The notes: generated by a model not told the origin, from the letters alone. 64,000 nucleotides of DNA from Sphingobium sp. (GCF_003248505.1 NZ_QFOA01000010.1:15487-79486), one strand, 5' to 3'. Positions 24,519-32,472 are shown, counted from the first letter of the stretch. Translations and numbers: made by a program.

Positions 24519-25250
24519 TCACTCGTTCCAGCCGCGCAGTTTTTCGCGCAGCTTGTCGAGCGCGGCTTTCTTGATCTGACACACGCGAGCCGCGCCGATG
24601 TCCAGCGTCTGGCCGATTTCCTCCAGGTTCATTTCTTCGACGAAATAGAGCTGGAGTACCATCGCCTCACGTTGCGGCAATTCGCCGATGCAGGCGGCCA
24701 GCGCCTTTTTAAGCGATTCGCGTTCCAGCACCTGATCGGCGCGGTCCTCGACATCGGCGAACCACATCGACTGATCCGAATAGACTTCGTCCATGCTGGT
24801 GTGCTGCACCATTTCGACGCTGTCGGCGATTTCGCGGAAGTCCGCCGGGTCGATGCCCATCGCGCTCGACATTTCGGCTTCGGTGGGAAGCCGTCCGAGG
24901 CGCTGTTCAAGCCCCCCCCGGACCTTCGCGAGTTCCTTGCGCTTGGCCATGGCCGAACGGCAAAGCGTCGCCTGCCTCCGCAGATGGTCGATCATTGCGC
25001 CGCGCACGCGTAACTGCGCATAGGCGCCGAAGCCCAGGCCCCGATCCTCGAAACCGTTGGCGGCCTCCACCAGGGCGACCATTCCGATCTGAAGCAAATC
25101 CTCCACCTCGATGGCGGTCGAGACGCGCCCGTGGACATGCCACGCGATCTTGCGCACCAGCGGCATATATTGGCGGGCGAGCCGTTCGGGGCTGTTGTCA
25201 CCGGGCTTTGCATAGGTATGGGCACCGGCCGCGATCTTGTTCATGTACAT
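24519..25250 (-). CDS. fliA: RNA polymerase sigma factor FliA (sigma-28)
   Basis: This 243-residue sigma-70-family factor transcribes late flagellar genes. Region 2 is seen in 'ARQYMPLVRKIAWHVHGR', 'VEDLLQIGMVALVEAANGFE' and 'YAQLRVRGAMIDHLRRQ', all typical of FliA. Region 4 has 'LPQREAMVLQLYFVEEMNLE' and 'IGAARVCQIKKAALDKLRE'. It follows flhA by 14 bases and shares its transcript, driven by the sigma-54 promoter at 28247-28263. Its anti-sigma factor FlgM is encoded nearby at 28665-28937. Confidence 0.96.
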   Translation of the reverse strand: MYMNKIAAGAHTYAKPGDNSPERLARQYMPLVRKIAWHVHGRVSTAIEVEDLLQIGMVALVEAANGFEDRGLGFGAYAQLRVRGAMIDHLRRQATLCRSAMAKRKELAKVRGGLEQRLGRLPTEAEMSSAMGIDPADFREIADSVEMVQHTSMDEVYSDQSMWFADVEDRADQVLERESLKKALAACIGELPQREAMVLQLYFVEEMNLEEIGQTLDIGAARVCQIKKAALDKLREKLRGWNE

Positions 25251-25264
25251 GGCTCAGTCTTCCC

Positions 25265-27385
25265 TCAGGCGACCCGTTCGCGCTGCGGCAGAGGATCGTG
25301 CCGCGGCTGGAGGCGTGATTCGTTTCCTACGACCGCAACCACTTCCACTCCCTTACCGTCCGGGATTTCGAGGAAGGACAGCACGGGCGTTTCGGGCAGA
25401 TGCGGCTTGAAAAGGCGGGCGAGCGCGCGGCGCGCGACCGGCGAAGTGACGATGGCGAAATTGCGAGCCTGTCCCATGATCGGGCGCGCGGCCTGCACCA
25501 CCTGCTCGACGATGCGGTTGGCAAGGCTGGGTTCGATGGGATGCTTGGCATCGCCCGCTACGCGCATCGCCTGCGCCAGCATGGCTTCGAGTTCGCCGTC
25601 GAGCGTGATGACGGGAAGCGGCATCTTTACAGGGACAAGGCCCTGGATGATGAGCGCGCCGATCCGCTGACGCACCGCCTCCACCAGTTGTTCGTGCGTC
25701 ATGTCGGGGCGGGCGGCGTCCACCATCGCCTCGCAGATGCGACGGAAATCCTTGAGCGCGATGCCTTCGGACAGGAGCGCGCGGCAAACGGCACTGATCT
25801 GCGTGAGGCTGAGCGTGCCGGGGGTGAGGCCGTCGACCAACTGGGGCGCGGCATCCTTCAGATTGTCGAGCAGCTTGCGCGCTTCGTCGAGGCCGAACAT
25901 TTCGGCGGCGTTCATGGCGATCAACTGGTTGAGATGCGTCGCCACCACCGTCGGCGGATCGACCACGGTATAGCCCGCGACGACCGCTTCGCTGCGTTTG
26001 GCCTGCGCGATCCAGACCGCGTCGAGGCCGAAGGTCGGATCCTTGGCCGCCCGGCCCTGCACCGTGCCTTCGAGCGCGCCGCTGTCGAGCGCCAGCAGGT
26101 CGTCGGGCCAGATTTCATCCTCACCCACGACAACGCCCGCGATGGTGATGCGATACTGGTTGGGTTCGAGCGCCAGATTGTCCTTCACGCGGACCATCGG
26201 CACGACGAAGCCCAGTTCCTTCGACAACTGGCGACGGATGCCGGTGATGCGGGCCATGAGCGGCGCACCCTTGCGTTCGTCGACAAGGCCGATGAGACCA
26301 TAGCCGATCTCAAGCCCCAGGATCGCGCCGTCCGACACGTCATCCCATTCGATGAGCGCGGGGTTGGGCGCCGGCGGCGCAGGCGCGGGCTCTGCCGCTT
26401 TCTTCTGGCTCGCCTTGCGCAATTGCCAGGCGATGCCGCCCGCGATCGCCGCTGCGGGCAGGATGATCATGTGCGGCATTCCCGGCAGGACGCCGAGGAA
26501 GCCCAGGATCGCGGCAACCGGCACCCACGCCCTGCCGCTGCCGAACTGGCCTGCGACCTGCGCCGACAGATCCTGCTCGCTCTTGACGCGGGTGACGATG
26601 GATGCGGCGGCGATGGAGAGCAGCAGCGCGGGGATCTGCGCCACCAGGGCGTCGCCGATGGCGAGGACGACATAGGTCTGCGCCGCTTCGCCGATGGGAA
26701 GCTTGTGGCTGACGACGCCCAGGATGATGCCGCCCACGATGTTGATGGCGAGGATCAGGATGCCCGCGACCGCGTCGCCCTTCACAAACTTGCTGGCACC
26801 GTCCATCGACCCGTAGAAATCGGCCTCGGTCGCGACTTCCTGGCGGCGGAGCTTGGCTTCCTCCGGCGTCAGGAGACCGGCATTGAGGTCGGCGTCGATC
26901 GCCATCTGCTTGCCCGGCAGGGCGTCGAGGGTGAAGCGCGCCGACACTTCCGACACGCGGCCCGCGCCCTTGGTGATGACGACGAGGTTGATGATCATCA
27001 GGATCGCGAAGACGAAAATGCCCACCACATAGTCGCCGCCGATCAGGAAGTGGCCGAACGCCTCAATCACCTGGCCCGCCGCGTCCGACCCTTCATGCCC
27101 CGACACCAGCACCACGCGGGTCGACGCGACGTTGAGCGCGAGACGCAACAGCGTCGCGAACAGCAGCACGGTGGGGAAGCTGGAGAAATCGAGCGGCTTG
27201 GCCGCGTTCAGCGCCACCATCAGCACGGCGAGCGAAATCATGATGTTGGTGATGAACCCGATATCCAGCATGATCGCGGGCACCGGCACCATCATGAACA
27301 TAACGACCATCAACGTTGCAAAAGGCAGCACCGCGCCCTTCACCGTCGATATCCAGATTTTCGATTTGACCTGAGCAGGCGTCAT
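25265..27385 (-). CDS. flhA: Flagellar export gate protein FlhA
   Basis: This 706-residue protein has about eight N-terminal membrane segments and a large cytoplasmic domain that receives chaperone-substrate pairs. The FHIPEP-family signature is clear ('RFTLDALPGKQMAIDADLN', about residues 150-168). Cytoplasmic landmarks include 'LEIGYGLIGLVDERKGAPLM' and 'TVVDPPTVVATHLNQLI'. It starts nine bases after the transglycosylase gene and is followed by fliA. Confidence 0.96.
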   Translation of the reverse strand: MTPAQVKSKIWISTVKGAVLPFATLMVVMFMMVPVPAIMLDIGFITNIMISLAVLMVALNAAKPLDFSSFPTVLLFATLLRLALNVASTRVVLVSGHEGSDAAGQVIEAFGHFLIGGDYVVGIFVFAILMIINLVVITKGAGRVSEVSARFTLDALPGKQMAIDADLNAGLLTPEEAKLRRQEVATEADFYGSMDGASKFVKGDAVAGILILAINIVGGIILGVVSHKLPIGEAAQTYVVLAIGDALVAQIPALLLSIAAASIVTRVKSEQDLSAQVAGQFGSGRAWVPVAAILGFLGVLPGMPHMIILPAAAIAGGIAWQLRKASQKKAAEPAPAPPAPNPALIEWDDVSDGAILGLEIGYGLIGLVDERKGAPLMARITGIRRQLSKELGFVVPMVRVKDNLALEPNQYRITIAGVVVGEDEIWPDDLLALDSGALEGTVQGRAAKDPTFGLDAVWIAQAKRSEAVVAGYTVVDPPTVVATHLNQLIAMNAAEMFGLDEARKLLDNLKDAAPQLVDGLTPGTLSLTQISAVCRALLSEGIALKDFRRICEAMVDAARPDMTHEQLVEAVRQRIGALIIQGLVPVKMPLPVITLDGELEAMLAQAMRVAGDAKHPIEPSLANRIVEQVVQAARPIMGQARNFAIVTSPVARRALARLFKPHLPETPVLSFLEIPDGKGVEVVAVVGNESRLQPRHDPLPQRERVA

Positions 27386-27394
27386 TTCGGGCCG

Positions 27395-28210
27395 TTACCT
27401 TCCGAGGGTGGCGAGCATGAGATAGGCGAGGCGCGCCGTCTGCGGCTGCGGCGCGACGGTCACGTCGGGCTGCTGGCTGAGGCGCTGGGTTTCGATCCGC
27501 ACATAGTCGGCGGGTTGCACCGCTTTCGCACCGTCGGGCAGCGCGGCGTCGGCATATTGGACCGGGCCACCCAGCGTATCGCTGCCTTTTTGCAGCTTGG
27601 CGGCGAAACGGTCGCGGATTTCGGTGAAGCTGCGCGGATGGCCGGATTTGTCGTAAAAGATCGAGCGATTGGCGCGCGCCGCCGCCGGAAACAGCGAGGC
27701 GGCGGTGGCGTCGGGATTGCTGTCGTGCGCCGACAGGAACTTGGCCGCCCCCCCGACACCCAGGAAGTGCGCAAGGTAGAGGTCGACCGGCTGCGCTTCG
27801 CGCCCCAGCCGGCTTTCCAGATAGGCCTTGTTGTCGGCGGCATGTTCCGCCGCCATCACCGATGCGGTTTCGGGATGCTTGCGCAGGTCCAGGATCTGCT
27901 GCCGCAGGTTAGGATCGGCGACATAATAGCGCCCGCCGCTCTGCTGGATCGCATCGGCGGCCCAGCCGAGGCCATATTGCGCGCCATGCTTGTCGATGAC
28001 GGCAAGCCAGCTCTGATCGATAAACTGATACAGCCCGGTCGCGGACGATGTCGCCGCGCGCGCCGTGGGGTTGAGGCTCGATTCGATCTTCGCCTGGCCC
28101 AGCAGATAGCTGAAGTCGACACCCGTGCGGCGGCTGGCCATGGCGATCGCGTTGGTCACGCGATTGCCGGGCGAACCCTCGACTGCCGATATGCCTGAAA
28201 ACAGAGACAC
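27395..28210 (-). CDS. Flagellar-operon lytic transglycosylase (SLT domain)
   Basis: This protein of about 271 residues has a lysozyme-like SLT domain: the catalytic Glu lies in 'LLGQAKIESSLNPTARA' and is followed by 'SSATGLYQFIDQSWL', the GLxQ-type substrate groove. It probably opens peptidoglycan for the growing rod, taking the place of the muramidase half missing from FlgJ. An ATG at 28243 gives 11 more residues. However, the sigma-54 promoter at 28247-28263 predicts a transcript start near 28236, downstream of that ATG, so I chose the GTG at 28210. It is the first gene of an operon with flhA and fliA. Confidence 0.85.
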   Translation of the reverse strand: MSLFSGISAVEGSPGNRVTNAIAMASRRTGVDFSYLLGQAKIESSLNPTARAATSSATGLYQFIDQSWLAVIDKHGAQYGLGWAADAIQQSGGRYYVADPNLRQQILDLRKHPETASVMAAEHAADNKAYLESRLGREAQPVDLYLAHFLGVGGAAKFLSAHDSNPDATAASLFPAAARANRSIFYDKSGHPRSFTEIRDRFAAKLQKGSDTLGGPVQYADAALPDGAKAVQPADYVRIETQRLSQQPDVTVAPQPQTARLAYLMLATLGR

Positions 28211-28246
28211 TGACCCTGATACCCCAATTGCTAGCAGGGGCATTAG

Positions 28247-28263
28247 AGCAAGGCTTGTGCCAA
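28247..28263 (-). promoter_or_regulatory. Sigma-54 promoter of the transglycosylase-flhA-fliA operon
   Basis: Minus strand TTGGCACAAGCCTTGCT: GG and GC are exactly ten bases apart and the match to TTGGCAC-N5-TTGC is perfect. The predicted start site is near 28236. Confidence 0.85.
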
Positions 28264-28305
28264 GATTTGGTTAACGCGGCTTCAGAAAAAGCGACGGCAA
28301 AACGA

Positions 28306-28331
28306 AAAACGGCGCCGCGTGGCGCCGTTTT
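28306..28331. terminator. Bidirectional intrinsic terminator after the flgA-flgM-flgN-like unit
   Basis: AAAACGGCGCC pairs perfectly with GGCGCCGTTTT around a four-base loop. On the minus strand the stem ends in five T. It lies just after the flgN-like stop and before the next sigma-54 promoter, so it separates the two minus-strand operons. Confidence 0.8.
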
Positions 28332-28351
28332 AGCTGAAGGACAAAATAAAT

Positions 28352-28660
28352 TTAGCGGCCGTAGGTCAACGGCGCGACCGTCGCGCCGTGGGCGGCCAGC
28401 ATCGACAGGCGCTGGCTGGTATGATCGGCCAGCAGGTTGACGCGGATGCGGGCGCTTTCGATCAGCGGTGCAAGGGCCGTGAGCCGATCCGCCACGGCGG
28501 GATCGCTGCGCCAGGCCCCGATGGCGCGCACGGCGGCGGCGGCTTGCCCGACCCGCGCGGTGGCCGCCTCTATCGCATGAGGGTCATTTCCGCCGAGCGC
28601 CGCGCGCAGATCGTCGACCGCCTCGCCGAGGCTGTCGAGCGCGGCAAGGCCCAGCGGCAT
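28352..28660 (-). CDS. Probable FlgN-like flagellar chaperone
   Basis: This 102-residue helical protein is rich in Ala and Leu and follows flgM after four bases. In many bacteria flgN, the export chaperone for the hook-filament junction proteins FlgK and FlgL, sits right after flgM. FlgN sequences are poorly conserved, and I see only the expected helical pattern ('LDSLGEAVDDLRAALGG', then 'SARIRVNLLADHTSQRLSML'). The name rests mainly on size and position. Confidence 0.6.
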   Translation of the reverse strand: MPLGLAALDSLGEAVDDLRAALGGNDPHAIEAATARVGQAAAAVRAIGAWRSDPAVADRLTALAPLIESARIRVNLLADHTSQRLSMLAAHGATVAPLTYGR

Positions 28661-28664
28661 CGAA

Positions 28665-28937
28665 TCAGGCCGGCAGGTCGAGCGCGATCATGCGCTCGGC
28701 AATGGCGTCGGCATCGACCGGATAGTTGCCCGAAGCGATCGCCGCCTTGATCTGGGCGATGCGGTCGAGGTCGATGGGCGCGCCCTCGGCGGCCATGCGT
28801 GCGGCGGGGCTGGCCGACGCTGCGGTCGACACCGTCGCGCTCGCGCTGCCGGTCGAAGAGGCACGGGCCTTGCCGGTCTCGCGCAGGCCGGTCGTGCCGA
28901 TCGCGCTGCTGATGCCCTGGCCAATGGAATTGATCAT
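28665..28937 (-). CDS. flgM: Anti-sigma-28 factor FlgM
   Basis: This 90-residue protein binds FliA until the hook is finished and is then exported through the flagellum. It starts 'MINSIGQGISSAI', has a disordered Ser/Ala/Thr-rich N-terminal half, and a C-terminal FliA-binding part 'DLDRIAQIKAAIASGNYP' followed by 'DADAIAERMIALD', the classic FlgM ending. It lies after flgA with a probable own sigma-28 promoter in the short gap, so it may be made both early and late. Confidence 0.93.
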   Translation of the reverse strand: MINSIGQGISSAIGTTGLRETGKARASSTGSASATVSTAASASPAARMAAEGAPIDLDRIAQIKAAIASGNYPVDADAIAERMIALDLPA

Positions 28938-28969
28938 CGGGTTAAATCCTTCACTCGTCCCTCTCGACT

Positions 28970-28996
28970 ATAACGGACAAGTTCAAAAATCATTAA
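28970..28996 (-). promoter_or_regulatory. Probable sigma-28 promoter of flgM
   Basis: The minus-strand -10 is TCCGTTAT (28970-28977), identical to that of the unknown gene at 4913-5353. The -35 eleven bases upstream is TTAATGAT, a weaker match to TAAAG. It overlaps the flgA stop. A sigma-28 promoter before flgM is also known in Salmonella. Confidence 0.55.
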
Positions 28997-29561
28997 ATCC
29001 CGGAATGCGCACCACGCCCATTTCCACGACCTGCGCGAATATGGGCGCGCTTTTGCGGTCTTCGCGCACGCGGATCGTGTCGCCGAGCGCGCCGTCTTCG
29101 TCCGCCAGCATGATACGGGACACGCTGAAGGCCGCGTTACCGGCCATGAGTTGCACGGGATCGCCCTTACGCACGACCGCTTCCCTGGGTGCATTCGCCG
29201 CGGGACGGGCGAAGCGATTCTGCGGCGATGCGGCGGTGCGCGGCAGCGGGCCGGATGCAGCGGCGGCGGAACCGCCGACCAGCGGCACGCGGATGCGCCA
29301 CCCCAGCGCATCGCACTTCACCATCGCCGCGCCGAATACCGGGCCTTCGACGCTGGGCGTCGTGGGACAGGCCGCAAGGCGAAGGCGCCGGTCGACCGGC
29401 GCGGCGGGGCCGCCCGGTTCGCCCAGGTTCGCACCCACCGTCATCGCGACGAGGCTGTCGATCCGGTCGAGATTTTCGAATTTCTGCGCGCCTTGCGCAT
29501 GCGCAGCCTGCGCACCTGCCAGGGCGGCGGCGGTCATGAGAAAGGTAGGTAGGCGAGCCAC
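28983..29561 (-). CDS. flgA: Flagellar P-ring assembly chaperone FlgA
   Basis: This 192-residue periplasmic protein helps FlgI form the P ring. A signal peptide ('LPTFLMTAAALAGAQAAHAQ') is followed by the FlgA/SAF domain with 'REAVVRKGDPVQLMAGNAAF' and a C-terminal 'GDTIRVREDRKSAPIFAQVV'. I chose the GTG at 29561 because it opens the signal peptide and has GGAG eight bases before it; the frame stays open much farther upstream through the MotB-like gene, but that extension is not real. A sigma-54 promoter lies at 29607-29623. Confidence 0.9.
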   Translation of the reverse strand: MARLPTFLMTAAALAGAQAAHAQGAQKFENLDRIDSLVAMTVGANLGEPGGPAAPVDRRLRLAACPTTPSVEGPVFGAAMVKCDALGWRIRVPLVGGSAAAASGPLPRTAASPQNRFARPAANAPREAVVRKGDPVQLMAGNAAFSVSRIMLADEDGALGDTIRVREDRKSAPIFAQVVEMGVVRIPGFNDF

Positions 29562-29606
29562 GGGCTTGTCTCCGGGAAAGAAACGAACAGTCTTTCCCGA
29601 TCCTCT

Positions 29607-29623
29607 AGCAATATCTGTGCCAG
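29607..29623 (-). promoter_or_regulatory. Sigma-54 promoter of flgA-flgM
   Basis: Minus strand CTGGCACAGATATTGCT matches TGGCAC-N5-TTGC with GG and GC ten bases apart. The predicted start near 29596 leaves a 35-base leader before the flgA GTG. It is squeezed between the flgA start and the MotB-like stop. Confidence 0.82.
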
Positions 29624-29629
29624 AATCCG

Positions 29630-30121
29630 TCAGTGGGCGGCGGGCGCTATGCGGATGCGCTGCCCCTTGCCGGACGACGCATCGGCCTGATCCAAGCCGC
29701 GAATGCGCAGGCGGTCCTGCGCAATGCCATCGGCGCGCAGCGCGCGCGCGACCGCGCCCAGCCGGGCGGCGGCAAGATCCCATGCATCGAACCGCTGATG
29801 CGCGGCATCGACGCCGCTGCTGCGCAGGTCGATCGCGCCCGTTTCGCGTCGTAACCGCTGCGCGAGGGCCGAAAGCGTGGCGCGGCCTGCGGGCGTCAGC
29901 AGCGCCTCGCCCGGGGCGAACAGGTCCGCCGCGCGCCATTCTTCCCCCTGCGCCATTGGCCGCCCGCCAAACTGGCGGCTGACCTGCGCCAGCATCGCGT
30001 CACGGCGCGAGCCGCTCGCCTGGAGCATTACGAAAAAGCCGAGGATGAGGAGCAGCAGGTCGGCAAAGCTTATCGCCCAGCGGTTGCGCCGGGCGGACGC
30101 GCTGGCAAGGGCGGCGCTCAT
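29630..30121 (-). CDS. Small MotB-like stator protein with reduced OmpA-like domain
   Basis: This 163-residue protein has a short basic N-terminus and one membrane helix with the ion-binding Asp in 'AISFADLLLLILGFFVML', closely like MotB 'YADFVTAMMAFFLLMW'. The periplasmic part (about residues 65-163) is much shorter than in MotB and only loosely resembles the peptidoglycan-binding OmpA fold ('LAAARLGAVARALRADGI', 'KGQRIRIAP'). The usual GHTD is not visible. It overlaps the MotA-like gene by four bases. Together they look like a second stator, or an ExbD/TolR-like pair. Confidence 0.78.
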   Translation of the reverse strand: MSAALASASARRNRWAISFADLLLLILGFFVMLQASGSRRDAMLAQVSRQFGGRPMAQGEEWRAADLFAPGEALLTPAGRATLSALAQRLRRETGAIDLRSSGVDAAHQRFDAWDLAAARLGAVARALRADGIAQDRLRIRGLDQADASSGKGQRIRIAPAAH

Positions 30122-30783
30122 GCGACTTCGCGGATCGCGGCGCGGCGGACCGGCGCGCTTTCGCGTCGGGCGATGGCGAGCATCCGCTCGGCTGCCTCAC
30201 GCTGCCAGGCGAGTTCGCGTTCCGAGATGTCGACGAGCCGCGCGGCGACGGGGGCCGCGATCATGTTGGCGATGACGACACCGTAGAAGGTCGTAAGCAG
30301 CGCAAGCGCCATCGATGGGCCGAGCTTTGCCGGATCGTCCATCGCGGCAAACATACCCACAAGGCCGACGATCGTGCCGGCCATGCCGAGCGCGGGCGCA
30401 GCGTCGGCGACCGAGAACCACAGCCTGTGTACTGCGCCGTGTCGCTGCGCCCGGTCGGCCAGCGCCTGGTTCACCCATAGTTCGAAGGCGTCCACCCGGT
30501 CGCTGTTGGCAAGCCGCCGCGCCGCTTCCGTGAGGAAGGGGCTCGTTGTCCTGACCCGGTCGGTGCAGGCGAGACCGCGCAACTGTGCAACCTGATCGAT
30601 CTGTAGCATCGCGCCGCGCGCGGCGTCGCGGTCGGCGGTCGGATCGGCGGAAAAAAGCGGGCGCAAAGCGCCGATGGCGCGGCCCCAGACCGCCCAGCCA
30701 TTCTGCATCATGGTCACGGCCACGATGCCCGCAACCATGCCCAGCAACGTCAGCGGATCGAAAAACTGCCCCAGCCACGCCAT
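30118..30783 (-). CDS. MotA/TolQ/ExbB-family proton channel subunit (second stator)
   Basis: This 221-residue protein has three main hydrophobic segments: near residues 8-28 ('PLTLLGMVAGIVAVTMMQ'), in the middle ('DAAPALGMAGTIVGLVGMFA') and near the C-terminus ('MALALLTTFYGVVIANMIAA'). The last two with their Gly and Thr pattern are the conserved channel motif of the MotA/TolQ/ExbB family. I chose the ATG at 30783 with AAGGCGG before it over a GTG 21 bases upstream. It is separate from the canonical motA at 39461 and shares little sequence with it. Confidence 0.82.
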   Translation of the reverse strand: MAWLGQFFDPLTLLGMVAGIVAVTMMQNGWAVWGRAIGALRPLFSADPTADRDAARGAMLQIDQVAQLRGLACTDRVRTTSPFLTEAARRLANSDRVDAFELWVNQALADRAQRHGAVHRLWFSVADAAPALGMAGTIVGLVGMFAAMDDPAKLGPSMALALLTTFYGVVIANMIAAPVAARLVDISERELAWQREAAERMLAIARRESAPVRRAAIREVA

Positions 30784-30847
30784 TTCGCACACCGCCTTTT
30801 TCACGAAAATCCCTGCCGCGCCGGGCGCGGCAACATCTTTCCGGCGA

Positions 30848-30865
30848 GCGGCAAAAAATTGCCGC
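30848..30865. promoter_or_regulatory. Palindrome GCGGCAA/TTGCCGC, candidate activator site for flgB
   Basis: GCGGCAA (30848-30854), four A, TTGCCGC (30859-30865). It lies about 110 bases upstream of the predicted flgB start site, where sigma-54 activators usually bind. A related TTGCCG/CGGCAA inverted repeat lies at 19772-19789. FlbD in Caulobacter binds upstream ftr sites at a similar distance; identity of this site is inferred. Confidence 0.45.
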
Positions 30866-30937
30866 CCTTGCCGTCCGAACCCGGAAAACCCCCGTTTGCC
30901 AGCGATTGCCGACTTGCCGATGCGTCACCCACGCAAA

Positions 30938-30954
30938 TTGGCACGGCTCTTGCT
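30938..30954 (+). promoter_or_regulatory. Sigma-54 promoter of the flgBCDEF operon
   Basis: TTGGCACGGCTCTTGCT is a perfect match to TTGGCAC-N5-TTGC. The predicted start is near 30965, leaving a leader of about 73 bases before flgB. Confidence 0.87.
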
Positions 30955-31037
30955 GATATCCGGCTGGATCACCCGAAGGAGACGCCATCAGGCTTCAGAA
31001 CGGCGGGTGAAGGCGAAACTTTAGAGCGAATGTGAAC

Positions 31038-31406
31038 ATGGCGGTCGAAGACAATCTGTTCGGGATCCACGGGAAGGCGCTGGCGCTGCGGTCGCAGCGA
31101 CTGTCCCTGCTTGCGTCCAACATCGCCAATGCCTCGACGCCCGGATACAAGGCGCGCGATATCGATTTCGAGGCGGCGCTCAAGGAAGCGACCGCACGGA
31201 ACGGCGGATCGGCAACCGACGTGTCCAAGGCCGCCGACGATCAGATGGGCTATCGCGTCCCGCTTCAGCCCAGTCTCGACGGCAATACGGTGGAACTGAG
31301 CACCGAACAGACGCTGTTCGCTGAAAATGCGGTCAAATATCGCACCACCCTCTCCTTCCTGGAGGGCCGCATCAACACCATCAATCGCGCGCTGAAGGGA
31401 GAATGA
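31038..31406 (+). CDS. flgB: Flagellar proximal rod protein FlgB
   Basis: This 122-residue rod subunit is exported by the flagellar apparatus. The N-terminal rod signature 'LALRSQRLSLLASNIANAST' followed by 'PGYKARDIDFEAALKEA' is clear, and the C-terminus ('KYRTTLSFLEGRINTINRAL') matches FlgB. I take the ATG at 31038; a GTG two codons upstream is also open. It is the first gene of the sigma-54-driven flg operon and overlaps flgC by four bases. Confidence 0.94.
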   Translation: MAVEDNLFGIHGKALALRSQRLSLLASNIANASTPGYKARDIDFEAALKEATARNGGSATDVSKAADDQMGYRVPLQPSLDGNTVELSTEQTLFAENAVKYRTTLSFLEGRINTINRALKGE

Positions 31407-31819
31407 GCATGAGCAACCATGCGCCCATGAACGTTTTCGACATCGCCGGCCGCGCCATGAGCGCGCAGCTGGTGCGCCTCAACGCCACCGCGTCCAACAT
31501 GGCGAACGCGGGCAACGTCACCGGCAGCGCGGGCGAAGCCTATCGCGCGATCAAGCCGGTGTTCGAAAGCGTCACCGACACGCCCGGCGTATCGACGGTG
31601 AAAGTCAAGAATGTCGTCACGACGAGCGCTCAGCCGACCAAGCGCCACGATCCCAACCATCCGCTTGCCGACAAGAATGGCGACGTGTGGGAAGCGGCGG
31701 TGGATGAAAATGCCGAGCTGGTCGACATGATCGAGACCGCCCGCATGTACCAGAACAACGTCCAGGTGCTCAACACCGCCAAGTCGCTGATGATGGAAAC
31801 CATAAGGATCGGCAAATGA
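31403..31819 (+). CDS. flgC: Flagellar proximal rod protein FlgC
   Basis: This 138-residue rod protein has the N-terminal 'MNVFDIAGRAMSAQLVRLNA' then 'ASNMANAGNV' and the C-terminal 'ELVDMIETARMYQNNVQVLN', the shared heptad region of rod-hook proteins ending in 'LMMETIRIGK'. Length fits FlgC. It overlaps flgB and flgD by four bases each. Confidence 0.94.
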   Translation: MSMSNHAPMNVFDIAGRAMSAQLVRLNATASNMANAGNVTGSAGEAYRAIKPVFESVTDTPGVSTVKVKNVVTTSAQPTKRHDPNHPLADKNGDVWEAAVDENAELVDMIETARMYQNNVQVLNTAKSLMMETIRIGK

Positions 31820-32472
31820 CGACGACCACCGCCACTGACAGCGCGGGGCTGTCCGTCTACAACCCCAACAAGAATGTCGGCACCGGCAAGTCGACGATGG
31901 ATCAGGCGAGCTTCCTGACCCTGCTGACCGCCCAGATGCAGTATCAGGACCCGTTCCAGCCGGTCGACAATGCGCAGATGGTATCGCAGATGGCGACCAT
32001 CACCAATTCGTCGGGCATCGCGGAAATGAACGCGACGATCAAGAATCTGGCGAGCCAGCTTACCGGCACGCGACTGGGCGACGCGGCGAGCTGGATCGGC
32101 AAATCGATGCTGGTCCAAAGCAACATCGCCGCGCCCGACGCCACCGGCGCCTATGCCGGGCAGATCACGCTGCCCAAGGCGGTAGAGGGCGCGACCGTCG
32201 ATCTGGTCGATGCCGCGGGCAACACGGTCAAGACCATCGAAATGGGGCCGCAGGCGGCAGGCGACGTCACCTTCTTCTGGAACGGCAAGAACGACGCGGG
32301 CGAAACGATCGCGTCGTCGGCGCTGCAGGTCAAGGTCAACGGCGCGACCCCGACCAAAGTCGCGACCTGGGCCACCATCGCGGCAGTCCAGTCGCCGGCG
32401 GACGGTTCGTCCTCCAAACTCATCACCGCGCTCGGCAGCTACAAACCGTCCGATGCGCTGAGCCTCATGTAA
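31816..32472 (+). CDS. flgD: Flagellar hook cap / assembly protein FlgD
   Basis: This 218-residue scaffold caps the growing hook. The N-terminal export region 'MDQASFLTLLTAQMQYQDPF' followed by 'VDNAQMVSQMATITNSSGI' is the FlgD signature. The C-terminal half holds the FLG_D1/Tudor-like part, with 'VTFFWNGKNDAGETI' typical of FlgD. It overlaps flgC and precedes flgE by 40 bases. Confidence 0.94.
   Translation: MTTTTATDSAGLSVYNPNKNVGTGKSTMDQASFLTLLTAQMQYQDPFQPVDNAQMVSQMATITNSSGIAEMNATIKNLASQLTGTRLGDAASWIGKSMLVQSNIAAPDATGAYAGQITLPKAVEGATVDLVDAAGNTVKTIEMGPQAAGDVTFFWNGKNDAGETIASSALQVKVNGATPTKVATWATIAAVQSPADGSSSKLITALGSYKPSDALSLM

Noticed and set aside
25400..28198. Plus-strand open frame of 932 codons opposite flhA
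   Set aside because: Antisense to flhA and the transglycosylase, both clear; the His/Arg-rich composition is that of a shadow.
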